A stretch of 64,000 nucleotides of DNA from JABDQW01 sp942492025 (GCA_942492025.1 CALODJ010000008.1:496001-560000), one strand, 5' to 3'; positions 24,926-33,622 are shown, counted from the stretch's first letter. Translations and numbers: made by a program. Notes: generated by a model from the sequence alone, not told the origin.

Positions 24926-26449
24926 TCAGACAGTAGCCAGTTTCACCGCAACAAAACGGTTCTGGCCACGATACTCTACCCGCAGCAATACGGCCGATTG
25001 CTTCTGTTCTGCCGCGAGGCGAACACGTTCGACAACATCATCGGGTGACTCGACCGGCTTCTGACCCACCATGTTGATCACAGAACCTGGGCGTATTCCG
25101 GCCTTTGAAGCCGGACTGTTGCGTTCAACACCGGCGACCAGCACACCGCTGCTGCCCTTTGCAACTTTGAAGCGTTCGCGGTTCTCCGATGTCAGGCTGG
25201 CGAGTCGCAGACCCAGTTCCGCCGCTTTTGCCGTAGCATCGCGATCGACATGTGCGAGCTTGTCCTCCTCGCCCGGCATGCTGCCTATCTCGACCTCGAC
25301 CGTGTGTTTCCCGCCATCCCGGTAAACGTCGAATACCGACTCGCTGCCGGCACGGGCTGCCGCCACCCGCTTCGGCAGATCCTTGAACTCATCAAGAGGC
25401 TCGCCATCCATGTTCAGAATGACATCGCCGACCTTGAAACCGGACCTGCTCGCGGGGCTGTCCGTGACAACATTCGCAACCAGCGCTCCGCGGGCGCCTT
25501 CCAGGCCCAGGCTCTCTGCGATCGACTCGGTCACCGGCTGGATCTCGACACCCAGCCAGCCACGGGCTACTGTTCCGGAGTTCTTCAGTTCGGAAAGAAT
25601 GTCCTTCGCCATATTGGAAGGAATCGCGAAACCGATACCGACATTACCGCCGCTCGGTGAATAGATCGCGGTATTGATACCGATAACGCGTCCATTGGTG
25701 TCAAAAAGCGGACCACCGGAGTTACCCCGGTTGATCGGGGCATCGATCTGCAGAAAATCATCGAAAGGACCCGACTGGATGTCGCGTCCGCGCGCAGAGA
25801 TGATGCCGGCTGTTGCAGAGCCACCGAGCCCGAACTGGTTGCCGACGGCCACGACCCAGTCGCCGACATCGGCACTGTCCGAGTCACCAAAATTCACATA
25901 CGGTAATGGTTTATCCGATTCGATCTTTAGTAGGGCCAGATCCGTTTTGGAATCGACACCTTTGACCTTAGCTGTGAAGCGGTCACCGTCATTCATGATG
26001 ACTTCGATTTCGCTGGCGTCATCGATGACATGATGATTGGTAACGATATAACCATCAGCACTGATGATGAAACCCGAACCGGCGCCTTTTATCTCGAATC
26101 CCTGACCACTTTCGGGTGATTGCGGCATGTTGTCAAAGAAATGCTGAAAGAATTCGCCGAACGGAGAACCCTCCGGAAATTCAGGCATATTGAACTCGAA
26201 CTGCTGCATGCCGCGTGGCTTTGCGCCGTTACCCGTGGTTGTAATGCTAACTACCGCTGGCCTGACCTGCTTGATCAGCTCAGAAAAGCTACCCGGATGC
26301 TGTTGCAATGAGCCGGCATGGGTGCGCGCTGGCAGTCTTGCTTCTGATGCAGCCGATATACCCGGCAGCTGCGTACCAATGAAGGCAACAGATAGTGCCG
26401 CAGCTATGGCGGTCTTACGCAATCGATTGGTCTTGCTTGTGTTCATCAT
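24926..26449 (-). CDS. degQ: DegQ/DegP (HtrA)-family periplasmic serine protease
   Basis: Periplasmic protease-chaperone of 507 aa. The order is a Sec signal (about 1-34, ending near ISAAS), a trypsin-like domain with catalytic H140 (TNHHV), D170 (SKTDLALLK) and S244 (GNSGGPL), and two PDZ domains (about 275-365 and 400-490). It would degrade or refold misfolded envelope proteins. The ATG at 26449 (or the adjacent 26446) follows GGGAGACAC; an upstream frame extension to 26485 is not needed. It is divergent from the two-component genes, with a palindromic operator-like site between them, and carries its own terminator. Confidence 0.93.
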   Translation of the reverse strand: MMNTSKTNRLRKTAIAAALSVAFIGTQLPGISAASEARLPARTHAGSLQQHPGSFSELIKQVRPAVVSITTTGNGAKPRGMQQFEFNMPEFPEGSPFGEFFQHFFDNMPQSPESGQGFEIKGAGSGFIISADGYIVTNHHVIDDASEIEVIMNDGDRFTAKVKGVDSKTDLALLKIESDKPLPYVNFGDSDSADVGDWVVAVGNQFGLGGSATAGIISARGRDIQSGPFDDFLQIDAPINRGNSGGPLFDTNGRVIGINTAIYSPSGGNVGIGFAIPSNMAKDILSELKNSGTVARGWLGVEIQPVTESIAESLGLEGARGALVANVVTDSPASRSGFKVGDVILNMDGEPLDEFKDLPKRVAAARAGSESVFDVYRDGGKHTVEVEIGSMPGEEDKLAHVDRDATAKAAELGLRLASLTSENRERFKVAKGSSGVLVAGVERNSPASKAGIRPGSVINMVGQKPVESPDDVVERVRLAAEQKQSAVLLRVEYRGQNRFVAVKLATV

Positions 26450-26562
26450 CGTGTCTCCCGTTTTTAAGTAGATTGCGCCGGGCATTCATTGATACCCGGG
26501 CATAAACGCCTCTATTACTGGTGACGATGGTAAGGACACACGGCTTACCGCTTGCTTTCCAC

Positions 26563-26584
26563 AACATTACATTTTTGTAATGTT
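26563..26584. promoter_or_regulatory. HprR/CusR-type palindromic box between degQ and response regulator
   Basis: A perfect 9-bp inverted repeat AACATTACA-TTTT-TGTAATGTT. The core CATTACATTTTTGTAATG matches the E. coli HprR/CusR-type consensus CATTACAAAATTGTAATG in both arms. It stands 75 nt before the response regulator start and 114 nt before the protease start, so it could serve both promoters. The regulator encoded at 26659 belongs to the same heavy-metal/HprR-like branch, making autoregulation plausible. Confidence 0.7.
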
Positions 26585-26658
26585 CCCGCAAGGATATTGT
26601 TGAAAGATCCTGTAGTAGACTTGACTATTGTGATGACCAACAGGAAACACCCGTATAG

Positions 26659-27339
26659 ATGCGCATACTGTTGATTGAAGACGACACTGAAGTTGCTGCA
26701 TATATAGCCAAAGGCCTCAGCGAATCCGGTCACACGGTAGACCAGGCACACGATGGCAAAAGCGGTCTCGTGCTAGCCACCACGGAAGACTACGATGTGA
26801 TGATCATCGATCGCATGCTGCCCGGCATGGATGGCCTCACCATCGTTAAGAGCGTGCGTGCTGCAGATATTCATACACCGGTACTTATACTCAGCGCTCT
26901 CGGCGAGGTGGATGACCGGGTCGAAGGGCTTAAAGCCGGTGCGGACGACTACCTGATCAAGCCCTTTGCCTTCAGTGAACTCGATGCCCGGCTGGAAGTG
27001 CTGCAACGCCGCTCGACCGCCGCCCTCAACATGGATACCCGCCTCAGAGTCGGCGATCTCGAACTGGACCAGCTGTCGCGCACGGCTTCACGCGCCGGCC
27101 ATGCCATCGAATTACAGCCGCGTGAATACCGACTGCTCGAATACCTGATGGGCCACGCCGGCCAGGTGGTCACCCGCACCATGCTGCTCGAGCATGTCTG
27201 GGATTATCACTTCGATCCACAAACGAACGTCATCGATGTCCATATCAGCCGCTTGCGCAGCAAGATCGACAAAGGTTATGACACACCCTTACTGCACACC
27301 ATACGCGGTGCCGGGTACATGATCCATGAAAGCCGCTGA
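26659..27339 (+). CDS. OmpR-family response regulator (CusR/HprR-like)
   Basis: DNA-binding response regulator of 226 aa. The receiver domain has acidic pocket E7-D8-D9, phospho-acceptor D51 in MIIDRMLP, the switch serine in ILSAL, and K101 in LIKPFAF. The C-terminal winged helix ends RSKIDKG and GAGYMI as in the CusR/IrlR/HprR group (heavy-metal or reactive-chlorine responses). It overlaps the sensor kinase by 14 nt. The palindrome upstream at 26563-26584 fits its DNA target. The signal sensed is unknown, but adjacency to an HtrA protease suggests envelope damage. Confidence 0.92.
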   Translation: MRILLIEDDTEVAAYIAKGLSESGHTVDQAHDGKSGLVLATTEDYDVMIIDRMLPGMDGLTIVKSVRAADIHTPVLILSALGEVDDRVEGLKAGADDYLIKPFAFSELDARLEVLQRRSTAALNMDTRLRVGDLELDQLSRTASRAGHAIELQPREYRLLEYLMGHAGQVVTRTMLLEHVWDYHFDPQTNVIDVHISRLRSKIDKGYDTPLLHTIRGAGYMIHESR

Positions 27340-28699
27340 ACTGCTCAGAAGTTCGTCGTTCCGGCTGACGCTGATCTACATGGTGCTGTTTGCCGGCTCG
27401 GTGTTGTTGCTGCTGGGATTTCTCTACTGGTCGACCGTCGGCTTTATGGCCAGACAGACCGACGCGACCATCGAAACCGAAATCACCGGGCTTGCCGAGC
27501 GATACCGCGAAGGCGGGCTTAGCAGCCTGATCAACATCCTGCAGCAGCGAATCGAACGCGACCCGGACAGTTCATCGGTCTACCTGCTCGCCTCACCGTC
27601 ATTCAAACCGCTGGCTGGCAATATCGATGCCTGGCCGGATGTTGAAACCGGCAGCGATGGCTGGCTCACCTTCGCCTTCAAGGATACCCGCGCCGGTGGC
27701 CGTGTATTTCAGGCCCGCGCACGCCCTTTTATCCTGCAGGGTGGGCTGAATCTGCTGGTCGGGCGCGATACCCGTGAGCTCCGCGCAACCCAGCAATTGA
27801 TCATCCGGGCGCTGGTGTGGGGCATGGTGTTGACCCTGGCGCTGACACTGGCGGGCAGCGTTATCATGAGCCGTAGCATGCTCCGGCGCATCGAGCGCAT
27901 CAACCAGGCCAGCCGTGAAATCATGGCCGGCGACCTGAAGCGCCGCATAGACACCACGGGCTCCAATGACGAGTTCGACCAGCTCGCAATCAGCCTGAAT
28001 GCGATGCTGGATGAAATCGCACGGCTGATGGATGGTATTCGCCACGTTACCGACAATATCGCGCACGACCTGCGTACACCTCTCACCCGGCTGCGCACCC
28101 GTCTGGAAAAGCTCCACGTCGAGCTGGCTGACAGCGACCCGAGTAACGCGTATGTCGAACAGAGCATCAGCGATGCCGACCAGTTGCTGGCGACCTTCGG
28201 TGCGCTGCTGCGCATCGCCCGCATCGAGGCCGGTGGCATAAAAGCGAACTTCAACACGGTTGAACTGACCGCACTGGTTCGGGATGCCGCCGAACTCTAC
28301 GACGCCGTGGCCGAAGAAAAACAGGTTCAAATTGACATCGAGCTGGAAGCGAAACCACTGATACACGGTGACCGCGACCTGCTGTTCCAGGCGATCATCA
28401 ATTTACTGGACAATGCGATCAAGTATTCGCCACAGTCTGGTCACATCCTGCTGCGCTTGTCCGCGCATGGCCATCATCCGATGCTAACGGTATCGGACAA
28501 CGGGCCGGGGATCCCGGTTGAAGAACGTGACAAGGTACTGCGGCGCTTCTACCGCATGGACCAGAGCCGTTCGCAGCACGGCAGTGGCCTGGGTCTCAGT
28601 CTGGTTGCCGCCGTGGCGCAGATGCACAATGCAGCGCTTGAATTCGGTGACAACCATCCGGGATTGATTGCTGAGTTGCATTTCAGTCATTCAGTCTGA
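27326..28699 (+). CDS. Sensor histidine kinase of the adjacent two-component system
   Basis: Membrane sensor of 457 aa. One helix lies at about 15-37, then a periplasmic sensor region (about 40-158), a second helix (about 160-183), a HAMP linker, the H-box with phospho-acceptor H247 in NIAHDLRTPLTRLR, and an HATPase domain with N-box (INLLDNAIKYSP) and G1 motif (SDNGPGIP). The sensor region shows no cysteine or methionine cluster as in metal sensors, and no named domain. It is translated with overlap from the regulator gene. It is followed by a mobile repeat. Confidence 0.92.
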   Translation: MKAAELLRSSSFRLTLIYMVLFAGSVLLLLGFLYWSTVGFMARQTDATIETEITGLAERYREGGLSSLINILQQRIERDPDSSSVYLLASPSFKPLAGNIDAWPDVETGSDGWLTFAFKDTRAGGRVFQARARPFILQGGLNLLVGRDTRELRATQQLIIRALVWGMVLTLALTLAGSVIMSRSMLRRIERINQASREIMAGDLKRRIDTTGSNDEFDQLAISLNAMLDEIARLMDGIRHVTDNIAHDLRTPLTRLRTRLEKLHVELADSDPSNAYVEQSISDADQLLATFGALLRIARIEAGGIKANFNTVELTALVRDAAELYDAVAEEKQVQIDIELEAKPLIHGDRDLLFQAIINLLDNAIKYSPQSGHILLRLSAHGHHPMLTVSDNGPGIPVEERDKVLRRFYRMDQSRSQHGSGLGLSLVAAVAQMHNAALEFGDNHPGLIAELHFSHSV

Positions 28700-28716
28700 G
28701 TAAAAGAGTCAGGCCC

Positions 28717-28870
28717 GAATGGCACTTACTTAAGCAAAATATGGACTCTGCCGTCATTGCGAGGAACGAAGCAATCTCTTACAGGGTGACGCAAAGATGC
28801 ACAAGATCGCTGCGCTACCGCTCGCGATGACGCGGTTTTGCGCTTATTCGTGGTTAAGTAAGTGCCATTC
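28717..28870. mobile_element. MITE-A copy 1 (ends GGCACTTACTTAAG)
   Basis: A 154-bp element with inverted ends GAATGGCACTTACTTAAG and TTAAGTAAGTGCCATTC; complementarity extends to the flanking CCC/GGG. The inside holds TCATTGCGAGGAACGAAGCAATC and a matching CTCGCGATGACGC, an imperfect long hairpin. No target duplication is visible here. It has no coding capacity and would need a transposase in trans. It lies 3' of the kinase gene. Confidence 0.85.
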
Positions 28871-28970
28871 GGGATAGATCACAGTTTCGTATTAATTTTG
28901 TCTTTCACGGAATGTTTTCATTATTAGCTATACTCATTTTATTGATTATTTAACACAGAGGAACAGATAG

Positions 28971-29285
28971 GTGATCGTAAGCAACATGGAAATCATTCCG
29001 GGAAAGCACATAAAAGAACACCTGGGCCTGGTACAGGGCAGCACTGTAAGAACAAAACATGTCGGTCGTGACATTCTGGCGAGTTTGAAAAACATTTTCG
29101 GTGGCGAACTTCGCGGTTATACCGAGCTGCTGCATGAGTCCAGAGAAGAAGCAGTCAACCGGATGAAGCAGCAGGCAGAAGCTATCGGTGCAAATGCCGT
29201 GTTAAACGTGCGCTTCTCAACATCCTCGGTTGCACAGGGCGCCGCAGAATTGTTTGCGTATGGAACTGCTGTCAAAATGGAGTAA
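28971..29285 (+). CDS. UPF0145 (YbjQ-like) protein, soluble
   Basis: A 104-aa protein of the YbjQ/UPF0145 family, sometimes called heavy-metal-binding. Diagnostic motifs are the N-terminal MEIIPGKHIKEHLGLVQG, the Y-TELLHESREEAVNRM helix, GANAVLNVRFSTSSV, and the final AYGTAVK. It lacks a signal peptide. Start is GTG at 28971 after GAGGAACAG; an internal ATG at 28986 would also work. It is the first gene of a three-gene module with a membrane-anchored paralogue and an M48 protease, only 4 nt from the next ATG. Confidence 0.85.
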   Translation: MIVSNMEIIPGKHIKEHLGLVQGSTVRTKHVGRDILASLKNIFGGELRGYTELLHESREEAVNRMKQQAEAIGANAVLNVRFSTSSVAQGAAELFAYGTAVKME

Positions 29286-29289
29286 TTTC

Positions 29290-29751
29290 ATGATCGATCT
29301 AATTGTCATAGCGACATTACTGGCATTCGGTTACTTCTTCGGCCGTTATTTTGAAAAACAACACTACAAATCCATCATCAAGCGTGAAGCAGAATTGCGA
29401 CATATAGCGGCAATCGCCAGCCGCATACCCCCGGTTTCGCAAACACCTTATGCACCCGTACTGGTTGCTGGCAGCGTTGTTATTTCTGTCGATTATTTCA
29501 AGCGTTTTCTGGCCGCATTGCGTAGCCTCGTTGGCGGTAAAGTTGTGTCATATGAAAGTTTACTGGACCGTGCACGGCGCGAAGCGATTTTGCGAATGAA
29601 GGCAAAGGCGAAAGGCCTGGGTGCAAATAAAGTACTTAATATAAAAATTGAAACCGCCTCTATCTCAAAAAATTCCAGGGGCAATATTGGCTCAGTAGAA
29701 GTGCTGGCCTATGGCACTGCTTTCAAACCGGTTTCTCCACAGGAGTCATAG
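29290..29751 (+). CDS. UPF0145 (YbjQ-like) protein with N-terminal membrane anchor
   Basis: Paralogue of the preceding gene (153 aa), with one hydrophobic helix at the N-terminus (MIDLIVIATLLAFGYFFG) and a linker of about 45 aa before the YbjQ domain. The domain keeps VVSYESLLDRARREAILRMK and GLGANKVLNIKIETASIS and ends in AYGTAFKP. A short hydrophobic anchor and no cleavage site suggest an inner-membrane protein with the domain on one side. It starts 4 nt after the first gene, and its stop is next to the apparent ribosome site of the M48 gene. Confidence 0.8.
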   Translation: MIDLIVIATLLAFGYFFGRYFEKQHYKSIIKREAELRHIAAIASRIPPVSQTPYAPVLVAGSVVISVDYFKRFLAALRSLVGGKVVSYESLLDRARREAILRMKAKAKGLGANKVLNIKIETASISKNSRGNIGSVEVLAYGTAFKPVSPQES

Positions 29752-29753
29752 AT

Positions 29754-30620
29754 CTGGAATATAGCAATCCTGAAATCCCGGAAGGTATCAACACAACTGA
29801 AACGCACCCGCTAAAAGAGCTTGTTTTTTTACTGTCTACTGTCATTGCAGGTGTGATATTTATCACCGCATGTCTGACGATATTTGTTGAATGGACTGCT
29901 CGATACATACCGTTCGAGTTCGAAACGGCGCTCTCACAGCCTTTTGCAGAACAACTGAACCATGAGGTTAATGAAGTCGATAAATATCTTCAACAGCTCG
30001 CGGACAAGATAATTCCATACATGGACTTGCCTGCAGATGTAGAAATTCATCTGCACTACGTTAATGAAGATACCGTCAATGCCATGGCGACACTGGGCGG
30101 CCACATAATCATATACCGTGGACTGCTGGAACAGCTGCCCGACGAAAACACATTGGTTATGCTGCTGGGGCATGAAATTGGACATGTTAAGTTACGGCAT
30201 CCAGTTCAGGCTCTGGGTAAAGGTGTTGTCATCAGCCTGGTGATGAGTGCGGTCCTTGGACAGTCATCCGATTCCGTTGCGAATGTAATAACAGATACCA
30301 GCACGTTAACCTTGTTAAGTTACAATCGAGGCCAGGAGCAGGAGTCAGACGAAGAAGGTATCAAGGTACTCAATGCGTATTATGGCGGCGTACAGGGTGC
30401 TGCAGCGTTATTTGAAATTCTGGAACAAACACAGCAGGAAGAACACATTGACATACCTCAGTTTTTGAGCTCGCATCCGGACACAAGAAACCGTATAGAA
30501 CATATAAATGAATTAGCGAAAACACAGGGCTGGACGCAACATGGAAAGCCCAGGCAGATACCTGAGCACATCCTAAAAATAGTGGCTAATGAAAAACTGC
30601 AAGCGAAAGAAGCGCATTGA
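29754..30620 (+). CDS. M48-family membrane metalloprotease, probable CTG start
   Basis: Zinc metalloprotease with HExxH in LLGHEIGHVKLRHP and a downstream glutamate in QEQESDEEGIK, typical of M48 (HtpX/YcaL/BepA relatives). The mature part begins after an N-terminal helix (LVFLLSTVIAGVIFITACLT). A GTG at 29853 would start inside this helix. Reading further up, the frame is open to CTG at 29754, which stands 8 nt after AGGAG at 29741-29745, and no ATG, GTG or TTG occurs between. I therefore place the start at CTG (288 aa); the GTG version would be 255 aa. Final gene of the YbjQ-YbjQ-M48 module. Confidence 0.75.
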   Translation: MEYSNPEIPEGINTTETHPLKELVFLLSTVIAGVIFITACLTIFVEWTARYIPFEFETALSQPFAEQLNHEVNEVDKYLQQLADKIIPYMDLPADVEIHLHYVNEDTVNAMATLGGHIIIYRGLLEQLPDENTLVMLLGHEIGHVKLRHPVQALGKGVVISLVMSAVLGQSSDSVANVITDTSTLTLLSYNRGQEQESDEEGIKVLNAYYGGVQGAAALFEILEQTQQEEHIDIPQFLSSHPDTRNRIEHINELAKTQGWTQHGKPRQIPEHILKIVANEKLQAKEAH

Positions 30621-30694
30621 CGGCTCACTATAAATCTGGACAAAGCCGAGTAGAGTATACTTATCTTCAGTCAAGAGATCATGTTGCTATTATT

Positions 30695-30850
30695 TAAGGA
30701 AGCTCTGAATAATTCATCCGTGAATTATCAGAGCACGGGAAACATAAAATGCGATTTTCTGTTTCCCTTCATTTTCAATCGCTTAACGCGATTGAAAATG
30801 GCGGCGCATCCGTGCGCCGCGGAAACTCTGAATTAATCAGAGTTTCCTTA
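30695..30850. mobile_element. MITE-B copy 1 (ends TAAGGAAGCTCTGAATAA)
   Basis: A 156-bp element whose left end TAAGGAAGCTCTGAATAATT pairs with the right end TTAATCAGAGTTTCCTTA. Internal hairpins: CAATCGC-TTAAC-GCGATTG and GGCGCA-TCCG-TGCGCC. Copy 2 at 43.4 kb has compensatory changes in both stems. An open frame through the element is not a gene. It fills most of the 30621-30972 gap between the M48 protease and the convergent GlsB-like gene. Confidence 0.85.
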
Positions 30851-30972
30851 AGTGTACTGTGCCCGCAATCTTCCGATGATTTAAGTATAATGGCCCCCTT
30901 AATCTTCTATTTCGTCTTGAAGCCTTGCAGCCACTGCTATGGATTGAGTCACAATATCTGGACTTCCCAGGT

Positions 30973-31263
30973 TCAGCGTTTCTTGTACCAGATGCGGCCA
31001 TAGTGCAACAGCACAAGAAACAGCAGCGCACCGGCGAGTGCCGAAACAATATCGCGCAGACTGATCGATATATCATCCAAACCAGGGGCGATTCTTAATA
31101 GATCAAAAAGATAGCCCCCGATCAATGCGCCGACGAGTCCGAGACCCAAATTTGCAAGGTGGCCATAACCTGCTTTCTTTCGCTTTACGATCAGCCCGGC
31201 CAGCGTGCCTGCCAACATCCCGACCACAATCCATACCACCAGTTCTTCAATCGTCACCGCCAT
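30973..31263 (-). CDS. GlsB/YeaQ/YmgE-family membrane protein
   Basis: A 96-aa inner-membrane protein with three hydrophobic helices and the GLGLVGALIGGYLFDLL motif of the transglycosylase-associated/YeaQ family. The first helix is WIVVGMLAGTLAGLIV, followed by the basic KRKKAGYGHLANLG. Members are linked to envelope stress in several bacteria; biochemical function is unknown. Here it is alone between two mobile repeats. Confidence 0.85.
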   Translation of the reverse strand: MAVTIEELVVWIVVGMLAGTLAGLIVKRKKAGYGHLANLGLGLVGALIGGYLFDLLRIAPGLDDISISLRDIVSALAGALLFLVLLHYGRIWYKKR

Positions 31264-31400
31264 AGTGATCTCCCCCTGAATTCCAGATAAATTGTCTTCC
31301 TTACTTTACCAGCACCTCTGACATTTGATGCACCAAAACAGATAGGCAATCAGGCTGGCGAACAATTATTTCTAATACAAAACCAAATCGACTCTGACCC

Positions 31401-31557
31401 TAATGGCACTTACTTAAGCACATAAAAACCAGAGGAGCGTCATTGCGAGGAGTGGCAGCAACGTGGCAATCTCCATCAGTCTCGCGAGAATTACGATATT
31501 GCTTCGTGCCTCGCAATGGCAGCATAGACCTTATACGTCTTATGCAAGTGCCATTCA
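31401..31557. mobile_element. MITE-A copy 2 with near-perfect 10-bp target duplication
   Basis: Left end TAATGGCACTTACTTAAG at 31401-31418; right end GCAAGTGCCATTCA. The flanks ACTCTGACCC (31391-31400) and ACTCTGATCC (31558-31567) differ at one base and are read as a 10-bp target site duplication. The interior resembles copies 1 and 3. No coding capacity. It sits in the 31264-31608 gap, which holds nothing else that I recognise. Confidence 0.85.
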
Positions 31558-31608
31558 ACTCTGATCCTGGCTTAATCTTAGCGCTCATGGCAGCATCGCG
31601 AGAACATT

Positions 31609-32700
31609 TTACTCAGTCTCAGCTTGCTGCAACCGCCACTGATATTCACTCAGCTGTTGCATGTTCCTGCGCTTTGCCGCTGGCTTGTTCTCGTCAATAA
31701 GCTGAATGAGGTCGTCAATAACACCATCCTGGTAGAGATGATAAAGATGACCCGATGGAACGCGTAGCGGTAGATCGGAGACATCGATAATCTCCACTCC
31801 AGTTAGACCTTCGAGATGTTCACCGGCTTCTCCCAGACGGGGATGTCCATGCACTTGCCTCGACAGTGTCAGCGGGCTGTCGTTGTCCGATACGTACACC
31901 GTCATGTTGCGTGTCAGTGGCCGGATCAGCGGCAGGTACTGCTTGAAGATACCGACGTCGATATCCGGCGCTATCAGCACCACCTGGTTGAACAGCGGCC
32001 GCTCGTGCTGCTTCGTCTGCGCCAACAGCACGAGCGAGAGCATGACGCCGCGCGTGCCCAGGCTGTGCGCAATGATATTGGTATTGCCTGTGCCAAAGCG
32101 GTCGATCATATCAGCCAGTACTTCCCGCAAAGGATACACACTCCAGTACAGGTCAGCTTCATCCTGGGTGTAATTCGTTATCGCACCATCAGATGGCCAG
32201 CTAAACAGTGCGAAGCGCCCTTCCAGTCCCAGCGACTCTTTCAGTAACAAAGCCCTGCGACAGCCTCTCTCAAAGCTGATATAGAAACCGTGCATGTAAA
32301 GCACCGGGGCTTGGCCATTGGATGTATTATCCATACGCTGCCAGAAATTCTCATCAGATAACTCCGTGATTGAATCCAGCCTGACGATTTCATCCGGAAT
32401 ATAAAACGGTGCTTTTTCCGCTATGGATTTCAACGAATTGACCGGGGTGCGTTCAAGCACGCAATCACCGGCCTGCAGGTTACCGCGTTCGCCACCAAAA
32501 TATTCCGAGGCTTTATCGTTGCCGGTTTTGGCTCTCAGGGTCAGAAATGGTACTCTGCGGAGTAATCCGTTCTCTGCAATGGTTTCCGCTCCCGTAGCTT
32601 TGGTCACAGCCTGTGTTGATTCACTACTGGCATCCGGTATGCACACCGTCATGATGGCGACAAATAAAAAGACGGATAAAGCCCTTAACTGATATGTCAT
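31609..32700 (-). CDS. DUF900-type alpha/beta hydrolase, exported
   Basis: Exported hydrolase of 363 aa from the ATG at 32700 (TYQLRALSVFLFVAIMTVC is a signal peptide or anchor); a longer frame to 32817 is possible but adds sequence before the signal. The alpha/beta fold is seen in VLYMHGFYISF (oxyanion region), nucleophile elbow AHSLGTRG, VVLIAPDIDVGIF after the nucleophile, and GHLYHLY near the C-terminus for the histidine. It resembles DUF900 proteins of unknown substrate. A related but interrupted gene follows at 35606-36805. Confidence 0.82.
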   Translation of the reverse strand: MTYQLRALSVFLFVAIMTVCIPDASSESTQAVTKATGAETIAENGLLRRVPFLTLRAKTGNDKASEYFGGERGNLQAGDCVLERTPVNSLKSIAEKAPFYIPDEIVRLDSITELSDENFWQRMDNTSNGQAPVLYMHGFYISFERGCRRALLLKESLGLEGRFALFSWPSDGAITNYTQDEADLYWSVYPLREVLADMIDRFGTGNTNIIAHSLGTRGVMLSLVLLAQTKQHERPLFNQVVLIAPDIDVGIFKQYLPLIRPLTRNMTVYVSDNDSPLTLSRQVHGHPRLGEAGEHLEGLTGVEIIDVSDLPLRVPSGHLYHLYQDGVIDDLIQLIDENKPAAKRRNMQQLSEYQWRLQQAETE

Positions 32701-32889
32701 TGCATGTATTGCACTTAAGTGATTCATCAACATCAACAGCGGTTGAATATAGTTGCTATTTCTGCCTGAGCACAGGCTCAGAACCGCCACCGGGAAAACA
32801 GCTGAATTATATTGCATCAGTCATTGTTTTTCGTGTTAATTGAATGGTTAAAGCCTGATGAACACTATCCAGCATCTACCTGCAGGGCC

Positions 32890-33477
32890 ATGGCCATTCC
32901 CCACAACGGTAATTTGAGTAATGGCCTGACGTTCAATGGCAAGACATTTAAAGGCAAGAAAATTACCCGTGGTTATGCCGAGCGCCGTGCCCGCTGGGAA
33001 CCACTTTTCGGGATGTCGCAGATGAAGGGAGATGAAGAGGCACACCCGACGCTCTCGACCGAGGACGAGTTTGCTGATTTTGAAACCTCGGATGTATCCA
33101 ACCTCGACCGTGTGCAAGTCATCAAGGGCTGGCTGGATGACAAAGGTGAAACCAATGAACGCATCTACGACATCGCCGTATCTGATGGCCATGTGGTAGG
33201 CGCTGATGGTCGCGCCAAGCAGTCAGTTGGCAGCAGCGTTAATATCGAGAAAGCAACCTACACCAACACCATTGGTGATGCCTTGTTGATGGCGCACTGG
33301 ACCGACCCGGACTTCGATCCGAAAGAATCGGCCTTCTACTACGTGCGCGTGCTCGAGATCCCGACACCGCGCTGGACCACCTACGATGCCGCATTCTTCA
33401 ACATCAAGCGACCGGATATCGTCCCGGCCACGGTACAGGACCGTGCCTATACTTCGCCAATCTGGTATACACCCTGA
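32890..33477 (+). pseudogene. DUF3604 gene remnant (5' truncated, internal in-frame deletion)
   Basis: This 195-codon frame matches two separated parts of DUF3604 proteins, which usually have about 600 residues. Residues 1-65 correspond to the mid-protein IPHNGNLSNG, YAERRARWEPL and DEFADFE region. From about residue 70 (NLDRVQVIKGWLDDKGE) on it matches the C-terminus up to TSPIWYTP. About 300 residues before and roughly 150 residues between the two parts are absent, with the frame kept across the junction near 33085-33097. The ATG at 32890 is internal to the family sequence. I judge it non-functional. The phrase VRVLEIPTPRW is the strongest family match. Confidence 0.8.
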
Positions 33478-33531
33478 GCCTCTTGAGGTCTAGCCCGCAG
33501 TTGACTCTTTATTCAAACAAACAAAGAAAAC

Positions 33532-33587
33532 AGGGGACGCTACCCTTTTTACCACTTTATCAACAATAGAAGAGGGTAGCGTCCTCT
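33532..33587. repeat. GGGACGCTACCC inverted repeat
   Basis: AGGGGACGCTACCC at 33532-33545 faces GGGTAGCGTCCTCT at 33574-33587, with one mismatch and a spacer of about 28 nt. A third, partial arm (GATAGCGTCC) starts at 33612 and is the site that received MITE-A copy 3. Similar arms recur at 34604. This looks like a REP-type hairpin. Nothing else is recognised in 33478-33622. Confidence 0.7.
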
Positions 33588-33622
33588 TTATGCTCTTGCA
33601 GCTTGAAAAAAGATAGCGTCCT

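Noticed and set aside
30749..31003. 84-codon open frame after the M48 gene
   Set aside because: It lies over MITE-B copy 1 and the 3' end of the opposite gene.
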